Source of the DNA: Candidatus Berkelbacteria bacterium
GTDB lineage: Bacteria; Patescibacteriota; UBA1384; UBA12157; JAENIV01
Assembly (NCBI GenBank): GCA_016844295.1
Contig: JAENIV010000049.1
Coordinates: forward strand, 1-5,748
DNA length: 5,748 bases
Direction: 5' to 3'
A program made the translations under genes and the position numbers. Shown here piece by piece: positions 1 through 5,748 of the stretch (positions are counted from its first letter, which is position 1; each line of letters starts with the position of its first letter). The notes under the pieces were generated by a model, which had not been told where the DNA came from, did not search any database, and was given only the letters and a program-made list of their open reading frames with translations.

Positions 1-844
1 CAATATTTTTCAATACATTGAACCAAAAAGGCAAGCTAACTAAAAAATTTATTATGCCAATCGCAGTCAAAGCAACAGCTTCACGATATTTTTTTCTGAA
101 CAGACAAACCGCGATCAGGGAACCGAGAATGGCGGCGGCGATCCCCCAGCTGAAAAAATAATATGTCATCAATCCCAAAAGAAGACCGGTGGTAAGAATA
201 GCATAAATCGGGCGGCGCTTATTGATAATTGACCAAGTCGATAAAAGAAAAATGAAAACCAACAGGGCGCCGGTAATCGGATTAACGGGCCGGGTCCAAA
301 TTAATAGATGAACGTCCATTATTTTTCCACTCAGGAAAGACCACGCCCATTTATAATCTAAAAGGTCATAACCTAGTGTGGCAAAAAGGCCGCCGCTGAC
401 GGCACTGATTTTGACCAAAAAATTATTACCCCCGTCGCCGATCAATTTTTTTATTAGTAAATAAATTAGAATAAAAAGTCCGGCCGGAAATAAAAATTTA
501 CTTATTATTAAGATATTTACTAACGAAAAACCAGTGATCAAAGTCGGAAGCGCATAAAAATAATTTCCCCAAGGCAAAACGACAGATTTTAAATATTTGT
601 ACTCATAAAAAAATGGTGACCCGCTCAGCCAATGGCCGTCCAAAATATCTCTGATGGCTGTCATGTAAGTAACTTCATCGTCGATGTAGATAAAATGAAT
701 CCCTTGGTAATCGTTGCCGAGTGCTCTGATTGATAAAATTTGCGGAGCGACGGATATAAAACCGACAATAAAAAAGAAAATAATCGCCAAGTGATGTTCC
801 TTAATTAATCCTTTTGTATAGTTGAGAATGGTCGACATAATCAT
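1..844 (-). CDS. Multi-pass membrane protein, GT-C glycosyltransferase-like (partial, C-terminus outside window)
   Basis: The reading frame stays open from an ATG at 842-844 to the left edge, giving 281 codons of the N-terminal part. The start ATG overlaps the TGA of the preceding methyltransferase gene (ATGA, 4 nt overlap), a usual sign of translational coupling; a second ATG two codons later (836-838) is the alternative. The protein has a hydrophobic segment at about residues 18-36, then an extracytoplasmic-type loop with the acidic motif IDDE (54-57), DGHW (69-72) and a YEYK (80-83) stretch. Further membrane segments lie at about 97-113, 116-133, 147-160, 191-206, 213-230, 232-249 and 257-275. 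An acidic pair in the first large loop after helix 1, in a protein of many helices, is typical of GT-C transferases that use polyprenyl-phosphate sugars (family knowledge). I infer a role in moving sugar or glycan units at the membrane. I do not recognise a named family, and a flippase or other glycan-locus membrane protein is possible. Confidence 0.75.
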   Translation of the reverse strand, partial: MIMSTILNYTKGLIKEHHLAIIFFFIVGFISVAPQILSIRALGNDYQGIHFIYIDDEVTYMTAIRDILDGHWLSGSPFFYEYKYLKSVVLPWGNYFYALPTLITGFSLVNILIISKFLFPAGLFILIYLLIKKLIGDGGNNFLVKISAVSGGLFATLGYDLLDYKWAWSFLSGKIMDVHLLIWTRPVNPITGALLVFIFLLSTWSIINKRRPIYAILTTGLLLGLMTYYFFSWGIAAAILGSLIAVCLFRKKYREAVALTAIGIINFLVSLPFWFNVLKNI

Positions 845-1539
845 TTTTTGCGGACAACGTAATACATCTCCGCCGCCAAATCGCTGGCGTTAGGTAAACG
901 TGCAAAGATTAAATCAAGAAGTTTAATTGGAAAAAAAATTAAAATACAAAGATTCATTATTAATAAGTACAACCTTCTGTTTCCGAAAGAAAATAATAGC
1001 GCGACCAAATAACACATTAAAGTCGTCAGGGCGGAAATTGGTCCGGCGCGCACGCCGACCTCGACTATTTCAAAATCAAAATCCTTTAAAATTCCGATAA
1101 ATCCCATTTTGGTCCAGCGAAAATGATCTTCCGGAGAGGCGTGAAACGGATAGATAAAAGGCATACAAATATAGGCCAGACCACCAATTGATAAAGTCCG
1201 CTTAATTTCTTCCAAAACTTTTTGTGGGCTTCTGACATGCTCGATAACATTGTCCAGAACAATTCGCGATACGCTATCATTTTCAAAAGGCAAATTCTTT
1301 ATATCCGCCAATACATCAACACCTTTATATGGATGGGCGTCGACGTTGATTACATCGTCGGCCAAATGTGTCGGCCCCGAACCAAGATTAAGTTTCTTAT
1401 CCGCGGACGGGTATTTATTCAAAAATTTTTTTGCGCCCAGACCGGTGAACATCACTGGCCCAAATACATTAGCAATAAAATAATAAAATCTCGGCCACCG
1501 CTTAAAAAACATTCTGATGTCATTATCCGATTCTTCCAT
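841..1539 (-). CDS. Class I SAM-dependent methyltransferase with hydrophobic C-terminal region
   Basis: This 232-residue protein begins at the ATG at 1537-1539, five nucleotides after the stop of the upstream methyltransferase gene. The frame is open further upstream to an ATG at 1569 and a TTG at 1575, but those starts would overlap the neighbour by about 25-31 nt and add a tail not needed for the fold. Residues 50-56 (LNLGSGP) are the SAM-binding motif I. The VDAHP stretch near 66-70 is the acidic end of strand 2, DIKNLPF (79-85) fits motif II, and DNVIEHV (96-102) is the usual post-motif helix seen in Methyltransf_11 proteins. GGLAYICMPF (119-128) and the following HFRWT (139-143) also fit that group. 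Two hydrophobic stretches (about 169-186 and 190-212) suggest membrane association. The substrate is unknown; the neighbours suggest a sugar or lipid-linked glycan. TGA ends the gene, overlapping the next start. Confidence 0.85.
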   Translation of the reverse strand: MEESDNDIRMFFKRWPRFYYFIANVFGPVMFTGLGAKKFLNKYPSADKKLNLGSGPTHLADDVINVDAHPYKGVDVLADIKNLPFENDSVSRIVLDNVIEHVRSPQKVLEEIKRTLSIGGLAYICMPFIYPFHASPEDHFRWTKMGFIGILKDFDFEIVEVGVRAGPISALTTLMCYLVALLFSFGNRRLYLLIMNLCILIFFPIKLLDLIFARLPNASDLAAEMYYVVRKK

Positions 1540-1544
1540 ATCTT

Positions 1545-2309
1545 TTATCTCACGCCAATGATGGTCCATCCACAATTATTTTCCGGTCGATAAATATTTA
1601 CCAACGACAATCCTGAATCCGCCATTAATTCCTCAACCTCCTCTTTTTTCCAATAATTAGCCACATCAGGAATTAGTTGATCAAACACGATACTATGCAT
1701 ATGCCAGAATTTAAAAGTCGACAACTGTTTCAAATAACCGTTTTTCGGTTTAAAAATCTTCATCATTAGCCACAATGGCGCAGATAACAAATAGCTCAAC
1801 CAATGCACTAAGCGAACCGGCAATTTAGAAATAATTTTTTTTCTTAGAGGACTTACATAATTAACTATCCATTCATTGCCGTCATAACTATATACCCACA
1901 ATACTAACTTGCCATTCGTTTTTAACGCCTGGACTAATTTTTTAATTGCCAATTTTGGGTCTTTAAGATGATGAATCACCCCGATACTAAAAACTAAATC
2001 AAATTCCTCTTGCCAGTCAATTTCATAAATATTTTTAAAAAGGACGCGTGCGTTATTAAATTCGTGTAAATTCTCACGCGCCACGGCGACAGATCGTAAA
2101 TCAAAATCAAACGCCACCAACGTTTGGGTTCCCCATTTTAAACTCCAATAACTGCTTCGGCCGCTCCCGCATCCGGCATCTAACACCTTTTTTCCTTGAA
2201 AGTCTTCATGGCCAAGGGGATGCACCCAATTACGAAATTGAGATTCGTATTCCGGTATGATTTCCGGATATTTATTCCATTCATAGCCAAATCTGTCTTC
2301 TGAAGACAT
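1545..2309 (-). CDS. Class I SAM-dependent methyltransferase
   Basis: This 254-residue protein carries a clear Rossmann-type methyltransferase core. VLDAGCGSGR (42-51) is SAM-binding motif I. VAFDFD (65-70) ends strand 2 with the ribose-binding acid. The stretch FDLVFSIGVIHHLKDP (103-118) holds strand 4 and the characteristic IHHL sequence, and TNGKLVLWVY (131-140) is strand 5. The N-terminus (FGYEWNKYPEI, 7-17) and the closing WTIIGVR match, from memory, a common group of methyltransferases in O-antigen and capsule clusters; such enzymes methylate sugars or quinone-like small molecules. A basic, partly hydrophobic insert (about 155-190) could contact membrane or lipid-linked substrate. The gene starts 11 nt after the asnB stop, with no visible Shine-Dalgarno sequence, and ends 5 nt before the next start. 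The substrate cannot be told from sequence. It is only distantly similar to the next methyltransferase, so the pair is not a recent duplication. Confidence 0.88.
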   Translation of the reverse strand: MSSEDRFGYEWNKYPEIIPEYESQFRNWVHPLGHEDFQGKKVLDAGCGSGRSSYWSLKWGTQTLVAFDFDLRSVAVARENLHEFNNARVLFKNIYEIDWQEEFDLVFSIGVIHHLKDPKLAIKKLVQALKTNGKLVLWVYSYDGNEWIVNYVSPLRKKIISKLPVRLVHWLSYLLSAPLWLMMKIFKPKNGYLKQLSTFKFWHMHSIVFDQLIPDVANYWKKEEVEELMADSGLSLVNIYRPENNCGWTIIGVR

Positions 2310-2320
2310 AAAGTTAAAAT

Positions 2321-4198
2321 TTATTTATACCAGTTTTCCGTCCACATTTGCCACATAATTAAAGTCCAAAGCAATTTTCGATGATTACTTCTGCCTGTGA
2401 AATGCTGTTGTTTTAAATTATCAATATATCTAAAATTAAAGAGGCCGTTTTTTTCAATATTGTCCTCAGACAATATTTCATTGCAAAAATTTTTAAGATC
2501 GCCCCTAAGCCACCTGGCTAAAGGCACGCCAAAACCTTTTTTTGCCCGAAAGACGGTTTCTATCGGTAATTTATCGGCCATCAACTCCTTTAATATACGC
2601 TTGCTCCTAAACAATCGCTGTTTATAATCATATGGTAAATGAAAACAAAAATCAACCACAGCTTGGTCAAGGAAAGGGGACCTGATTTCCAGCGAATTAT
2701 ACATGCTGGCCCGATCAACCTTTACCAGCACTCCATCCATTAAGTAAGTGCGAAGATAAACGTAAAGCAAGGTGTTATTGATGTTTCCGCCGGCGGCTTC
2801 GCGCGTATATTGGTCGGTTTCTTCATAGACATTCTTGTTTTCTAGTTCTCTCCAAATATCTTCTCTAAGTAACTGTTTCCTTTGGAGTTTGTTAAAACTT
2901 CCGAGCCAGAGCTGGTGCGTATGCATTATATTCTCATCAATTCCAGAAATAAATTTCTTGAATTTAAATTCCAAACTCAAATTTTTATCCGTCGTTGGCA
3001 ATAAATTGATTATTTTTTCCACCACATTTTTTCTAAAAAAATTGGGCATTTTTAAATAAAATTCGCGCAATTGCTGTGCTTGGAAAGTCGGATAGCCGGC
3101 AAATAATTCATCACCGCCGTCGCCCCCCAAAGCGACCGTCACCAATTGTCTGGTAAACTTTGATAAAAAATAGGTGGGAATAATTGAAGCGTCGGCCAAG
3201 GGCTCGTCCGCCAATTGGCCGATAACGGGGATCAGTTCTTGCGCCGCTTTAGAGCTTAAAATTTCGCGGTGGTGCTCCGTGCCTAAAAAATTTGAAATTT
3301 TATTTGCATATCGCGATTCATCAAAGCTGGTTTCCTCAAACCCGATAGAAAATGTCTTAATTTGTCGTGAACAATTCTTTTGAGCATAGTAGGCAATGGT
3401 TGAACTGTCCAGCCCGCCGCTTAAAAAAATGCCCAAAGGAACATCAGCCACCAGCCGTTGCTGGACGGCGCGTTCTATTTTATCGCCTAATGTTGAAACA
3501 ACTTCGGGGAACGGCCGGTTGCTTTCACCGCTAAAGTCCAACTGCCAGAATTTCACTTTTCTGGCGGCGTTGTTTTGCCATACTAAATATGAACCCGGCT
3601 CCAATTTGTAAATATTCTTGAAAATGCTAAACGGCGTGGGCACATATTCGCAGGCCAGATATTTATTTAACGAGTTTAAATCTATTTCTTTTTTGGCGAG
3701 GGGGTGCCGCAAGACGGCTTTGAGTTCCGAACCAAAAATAATCGTGGTGTTAAACACACCCCAATATAAAGGTTTTTTTCCAATTCGGTCGCGGGCCAAT
3801 ATTAATTTATTTTTTTTAAAATCAAAAAGCGCGATGGCGAACATTCCATGTAATTTTTCAAAGACCGTTTCTCCAACCTCTTCATATAAATGAATAATTA
3901 CTTCGGTGTCCGTCAAACTTTTAAAGTGATGCCGATTTAATTTTTCTATTTCCAGACGCAACTGTCTAAAATTATAAATTTCGCCATTGAATACCAGCCA
4001 AATTGTCCCATCCTCGTTACCCATTGGCTGATGACCGGCCGGACTGACATCGATAATACTCAATCGCGCTTGGGCCAAGCCGACGCTGTTTTTAAAAAAA
4101 AATCCTCGATCGTCCGGACCGCGATATTTTATCGCGTCAATCATTGATTCTAAATTTTCTTCGGTCCCTTGGCCAACGAATCCCGCTATGCCGCACAT
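2321..4198 (-). CDS. asnB: Asparagine synthetase, glutamine-hydrolysing (AsnB family)
   Basis: This 625-residue protein converts aspartate, glutamine and ATP to asparagine or, in glycan loci, may transfer glutamine-derived nitrogen to a sugar carboxylate. The start is fixed by chemistry: the ATG at 4196-4198 is followed by Cys2, which becomes the N-terminal nucleophile of the class II glutaminase after Met removal. The TTG at 4210 would bury that cysteine. In the glutaminase domain (about 1-215) one sees RGPDDRG (26-32), Arg45, NGEIYN (71-76), DTE (97-99) and RDRIGKKPLYW (136-146). In the synthetase domain (about 235-600) one sees the PP-loop SGGLDSS (260-266), the GGDGGDELFAGYP motif (358-370), VDRASM (494-499), EIRSPFLD (504-511) and KKGFGVPL (553-560). 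All usual active-site motifs are intact and the length is normal for the bacterial family. It starts 1 nt after the glycosyltransferase stop, so translation is probably coupled. Whether the acceptor is aspartate or a glycan is undecided. Confidence 0.95.
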   Translation of the reverse strand: MCGIAGFVGQGTEENLESMIDAIKYRGPDDRGFFFKNSVGLAQARLSIIDVSPAGHQPMGNEDGTIWLVFNGEIYNFRQLRLEIEKLNRHHFKSLTDTEVIIHLYEEVGETVFEKLHGMFAIALFDFKKNKLILARDRIGKKPLYWGVFNTTIIFGSELKAVLRHPLAKKEIDLNSLNKYLACEYVPTPFSIFKNIYKLEPGSYLVWQNNAARKVKFWQLDFSGESNRPFPEVVSTLGDKIERAVQQRLVADVPLGIFLSGGLDSSTIAYYAQKNCSRQIKTFSIGFEETSFDESRYANKISNFLGTEHHREILSSKAAQELIPVIGQLADEPLADASIIPTYFLSKFTRQLVTVALGGDGGDELFAGYPTFQAQQLREFYLKMPNFFRKNVVEKIINLLPTTDKNLSLEFKFKKFISGIDENIMHTHQLWLGSFNKLQRKQLLREDIWRELENKNVYEETDQYTREAAGGNINNTLLYVYLRTYLMDGVLVKVDRASMYNSLEIRSPFLDQAVVDFCFHLPYDYKQRLFRSKRILKELMADKLPIETVFRAKKGFGVPLARWLRGDLKNFCNEILSEDNIEKNGLFNFRYIDNLKQQHFTGRSNHRKLLWTLIMWQMWTENWYK

Positions 4199-4199
4199 A

Positions 4200-5138
4200 T
4201 TAAAAACCAATTTTTTCCTTTATTGAATAGGTTTCGTGGTTTTTATGATAGAACGAGCGCAAAATTAAATCCGCCATCAAACCAATGGAAATAAACTGAA
4301 TGCCGAGGACAAAGGTCATGACCGTGAGTAGTAGAAGCGGGGTTTGAATTAATGAGATACCAAAAAAACGTAGAATTATCGCCGCAGTAAAAGCCAAAAT
4401 ACCCGCAAGAAATGATAGGGCGCCCATGAAACCAAAAAAGTAAATCGGTTTAGCTGAATAGCCAATTAGAAACTTTGCGACGAGCAAATCCATAATAACC
4501 TTGAAGATGCGGGAAAAATTGGCTTTTGATTGCCCGTGCACTCGTGGTCGATGATTGACGACAACCTCGGTAATCTTCGCGCCATACCAGGAAGTATAGG
4601 CGGGGATGAAGCGGTGAACCTCGCCATAGAAATCAATTTTTTTTATGATCTCACTGCGATATGCCTTTAAGGTACAACCATAATCATTTATTCGAACTTT
4701 GGTGGCCCAGGCAATAATTCGATTCGCCATTTTTGAAAAAAAGACTCGTAAATATTTATCCCTCCGGTTCTTCCGCCAACCGGAAACAACGTCATATCCT
4801 TCATTAATCTTAATTAAAAGTTTTGGAATATCAGCCGGGTCATTTTGCAAATCGGCGTCAAGAGCAACAATGACATCACCGGATGCTGATTTTACGCCCG
4901 CCCCGATAGCTGCCGTTTGTCCGTAGTTTCGACGGAAAGATATTATTTTGATATTCGCATCCTCGTTCCTTAAATTTTTTAAGGTAACTAGGCCGTTATC
5001 GGTTGATCCATCGTCAATATAAATAACCTCACAGGAAGAAAACTGGCCATAGAGCATTTTAATTTCCGAATGCAGTAGTGGCAAATTTTCCGCCTCGTTA
5101 AACAAGGGAATAATCAATGATAGGTTGTTCTTAAACAT
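4200..5138 (-). CDS. GT2 family glycosyltransferase, polyprenyl-phosphate sugar synthase type (GtrB/ArnC/DPM1-like)
   Basis: This 312-residue protein has a GT-A domain followed by two membrane helices, the layout of enzymes that move a sugar from a nucleotide donor to undecaprenyl phosphate on the inner membrane face. Visible motifs are IIPLFNEAENL (9-19), IDDGSTD (41-47) for nucleotide binding, NYGQTAAIGAG (71-81) and DADLQ (94-98), the metal-binding acidic motif. DYGCTLKAYR (152-161) and RVHGQSKANFSR (199-210) are usual in the GtrB/ArnC group. Membrane segments lie at about 231-257 and 264-290, ending in a short basic cytoplasmic tail. I chose the ATG at 5136-5138 because LSLIIP then follows at the normal distance; a TTG at 5147 would add three residues. 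It is first in the minus-strand operon, close behind a predicted promoter. Donor sugar and acceptor cannot be deduced. A product feeding the GT-C-like protein at the end of the same operon is a reasonable inference. Confidence 0.92.
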   Translation of the reverse strand: MFKNNLSLIIPLFNEAENLPLLHSEIKMLYGQFSSCEVIYIDDGSTDNGLVTLKNLRNEDANIKIISFRRNYGQTAAIGAGVKSASGDVIVALDADLQNDPADIPKLLIKINEGYDVVSGWRKNRRDKYLRVFFSKMANRIIAWATKVRINDYGCTLKAYRSEIIKKIDFYGEVHRFIPAYTSWYGAKITEVVVNHRPRVHGQSKANFSRIFKVIMDLLVAKFLIGYSAKPIYFFGFMGALSFLAGILAFTAAIILRFFGISLIQTPLLLLTVMTFVLGIQFISIGLMADLILRSFYHKNHETYSIKEKIGF

Positions 5139-5141
5139 ATG

Positions 5142-5155
5142 ACGCAATGGTGCGT
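5142..5155. repeat. Short perfect inverted repeat at the predicted transcription start
   Basis: The sequence ACGCA-ATGG-TGCGT forms a perfect 5 bp inverted repeat around a 4 nt centre. It lies between the predicted -10 box of the minus-strand promoter and the glycosyltransferase ATG, and it overlaps the expected transcription start. Because the transcript would begin inside one arm, it fits an operator better than an mRNA hairpin. The arms are short enough that chance is a real possibility. Confidence 0.3.
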
Positions 5156-5158
5156 GTT

Positions 5159-5187
5159 ATGATACCAGACATAATTAATTTGTTCAA
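5159..5187 (-). promoter_or_regulatory. Predicted sigma70-type promoter for the minus-strand glycan operon
   Basis: Reading the minus strand, a -35 box TTGAAC (5182-5187, four of six consensus bases) is followed after exactly 17 nt by a -10 box TATCAT (5159-5164, five of six). The start of transcription would fall near 5152, only about 14 nt before the glycosyltransferase ATG, so the leader would be very short. No Shine-Dalgarno sequence is visible in that leader. The spacer is AT-rich and contains the palindrome AATTAATT (5173-5180). Confidence 0.6.
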
Positions 5188-5212
5188 TTAAGCGGTCAGG
5201 GTGGGCGCATCC

Positions 5213-5239
5213 TTGCCAAGCGAGACAGATTGGTATAAA
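5213..5239 (+). promoter_or_regulatory. Predicted extended -10 promoter for the pseB unit
   Basis: On the plus strand, TTGCCA (5213-5218, five of six -35 bases) is followed by TGG-TATAAA (5231-5239), a -10 box with five of six bases and the TGn extension. The spacer is 15 nt, shorter than ideal, which the extended -10 can offset. Transcription would start near 5246, leaving only about 5 nt before the ATG of the 31-codon ORF. The -35 box sits inside a small palindrome, CTTGCCAAG (5212-5220). The -35 boxes of the two divergent promoters are 25 bp apart, so one regulator could act on both. Confidence 0.5.
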
Positions 5240-5250
5240 GTGTTAGCGTT

Positions 5251-5346
5251 ATGCCCACAAAATATCGTTTTGATCAAGTGGTCGCCAAATTTTGGGGATC
5301 GCCTCTGACACGAGAAGAAATTGTTCCGGATGATTTTCTGTATTAA
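5251..5346 (+). CDS. Small ORF of 31 codons immediately before pseB, unknown function
   Basis: ATG at 5251-5253 to TAA at 5344-5346 encodes 31 residues, beginning MPTKYRFDQV and ending REEIVPDDFLY. It is soluble-looking and charged, with no signal peptide, membrane segment, or run of one amino acid typical of an attenuator. It starts about 5 nt after the predicted transcription start, so it could be read as a near-leaderless message. The pseB ATG follows 3 nt after its stop, in the same frame (99 nt from ATG to ATG), and has no Shine-Dalgarno sequence of its own. This suggests the small ORF may carry ribosomes to pseB. It could instead be a conserved microprotein, an N-terminal extension cut off by a nonsense change, or simply untranslated leader. 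I do not recognise the peptide. Confidence 0.45.
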   Translation: MPTKYRFDQVVAKFWGSPLTREEIVPDDFLY

Positions 5347-5349
5347 TTT

Positions 5350-5748
5350 ATGGAAGCAAATTTTTCACAGTTTGATGGACAGACCGTTTTGGTAACCGGT
5401 GGAACCGGTTCTTTTGGTCAAAAATTTGTGCGGCACATGCTGGAGCGTTCAAAGGTCAAAAAATTAATTATTTTTTCTCGCGATGAACTCAAACAGTCAG
5501 AGATGATGGCCGCCATCTCGGATCCGCATGATTGTTTGCGATTTTTTTTGGGGGATGTACGGGAAGTTCAGCGTCTTCAGCGCGCTTTGAATGGCGTTGA
5601 TATTGTTATTCACGCCGCCGCTTTGAAGCAGGTCCCGCTTCTTGAGTACAATCCGTATGAAGCGGTGAAGACAAACATCATTGGCACCCAGAATATTATT
5701 GATGCCGCCATCAATATGCACGTCAAGAAAGTTATTTTTATTTCCACA
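5350..5748 (+). CDS. pseB: UDP-N-acetylglucosamine 4,6-dehydratase (inverting), PseB-type (partial, C-terminus outside window)
   Basis: The first 133 codons are present, from the ATG at 5350-5352 to the right edge. PseB converts UDP-GlcNAc into a 4-keto-6-deoxy-L-AltNAc sugar with C5 inversion, the first step of pseudaminic acid synthesis in the cytoplasm. The extended SDR fold is shown by TVLVTGGTGSFG (12-23), the NADP-binding glycine loop. SRDELKQSEM (43-52), RFFLGDVR (64-71), GVDIVIHAAALKQVP (82-96), EYNP (99-102) and KTN (107-109) follow. The SRDELKQ and EYNP wording resembles PseB/FlaA1 more than the related WbjB/CapE dehydratases, which have SRDEKKQ-like sequence and act in FucNAc synthesis (from memory). 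The window ends at IST, just before the expected catalytic Asp-Lys and Tyr-x-x-x-Lys residues, so activity cannot be confirmed. The start fits because the fold begins about ten residues in. A run of eight T then five G (5542-5554) lies in codons of the conserved RFFLGDV motif. Confidence 0.9.
   Translation, partial: MEANFSQFDGQTVLVTGGTGSFGQKFVRHMLERSKVKKLIIFSRDELKQSEMMAAISDPHDCLRFFLGDVREVQRLQRALNGVDIVIHAAALKQVPLLEYNPYEAVKTNIIGTQNIIDAAINMHVKKVIFIST

Noticed and set aside
841..843. Reassignment of TGA as in Gracilibacteria-type codes
   Set aside because: TGA ends the second methyltransferase gene at the expected place, and no gene needs an in-frame TGA to be read through.
1540..1575. TTG at 1575 or ATG at 1569 as the start of the second methyltransferase
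   Set aside because: Either start would overlap the preceding gene by about 25-31 nt; the ATG at 1539 lies 5 nt after its stop and fits the packing of the operon. This is a judgement, not proof.
1222..1593. Plus-strand open frame of 123 codons
   Set aside because: It lies antisense to the two methyltransferase genes, whose motifs are clear, and its translation shows no recognisable domain.
3618..3893. Plus-strand open frame of 91 codons, and similar ones at 2397-2627, 2835-3059, 3174-3383 and 3396-3611
   Set aside because: All are opposite the fully conserved asparagine synthetase gene and show no domain; they are shadows of its codon pattern.
4199..4210. TTG start at 4210 for asparagine synthetase (adds four residues)
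   Set aside because: The cysteine after the ATG at 4198 must become the N-terminal nucleophile, so the longer form would be inactive.
5542..5554. T8G5 homopolymer run in pseB as a phase-variation tract
   Set aside because: The run simply encodes part of the conserved RFFLGDV motif, and a run of nine T in asnB near 4093-4101 (coding strand) shows that such runs are common here. Read-level length variation would be needed to revive the idea.
5497..5721. Minus-strand open frame of 74 codons
   Set aside because: It is antisense to the conserved N-terminal part of pseB and has no recognisable content.
1..5748. CRISPR arrays, tRNA or rRNA genes, insertion sequences, Rho-independent terminators
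   Set aside because: No direct-repeat arrays, cloverleaf-like sequences, transposase motifs or GC-rich stem plus T-run structures were seen; nearly all of the sequence is coding.

Overview
The window looks like part of a surface-glycan biosynthesis locus from an AT-rich bacterium. It holds two divergent transcription units separated by a short intergenic region (about 5139-5250). Tight gene packing, the lack of recognisable Shine-Dalgarno sequences, long homopolymer runs and the style of the membrane protein at the left edge suggest a Patescibacteria/CPR-type genome. That placement is inference only, and no single gene proves it. TGA is used as a stop (841-843) and TAA elsewhere, so nothing points to a recoded TGA.

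Minus-strand unit (reading from 5138 down past position 1): a well-formed sigma70-like promoter (5159-5187) precedes five genes packed almost without gaps. In transcription order they are: (1) a polyprenyl-phosphate-glycosyltransferase-like GT2 enzyme with two C-terminal membrane helices; (2) a full-length glutamine-hydrolysing asparagine synthetase (AsnB family); (3) a class I SAM methyltransferase; (4) a second, different class I SAM methyltransferase with a hydrophobic C-terminal part; (5) a multi-pass membrane protein resembling GT-C glycosyltransferases, cut off by the window edge. The junctions are +1, +11, +5 and -4 nt, so one polycistronic transcript is likely.

Plus-strand unit (5251 to beyond 5748): an extended -10 promoter (5213-5239) leads directly into a 31-codon small ORF. 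The N-terminal 133 codons of a PseB-type UDP-GlcNAc 4,6-dehydratase (inverting) follow in the same reading frame, just after its stop. PseB catalyses the first step of pseudaminic acid synthesis, so further sugar-nucleotide genes probably lie to the right.

Working model (inference): the right-hand unit makes an activated sugar. The left-hand unit supplies a lipid-linked sugar (GT2), an amidation (AsnB-like), methyl decorations (two methyltransferases) and a membrane-embedded transferase that uses lipid-linked sugars. Most of the window is recognisable glycan-locus content. The least explained item is the 31-codon ORF fused in frame, across a stop codon, to the start of pseB.
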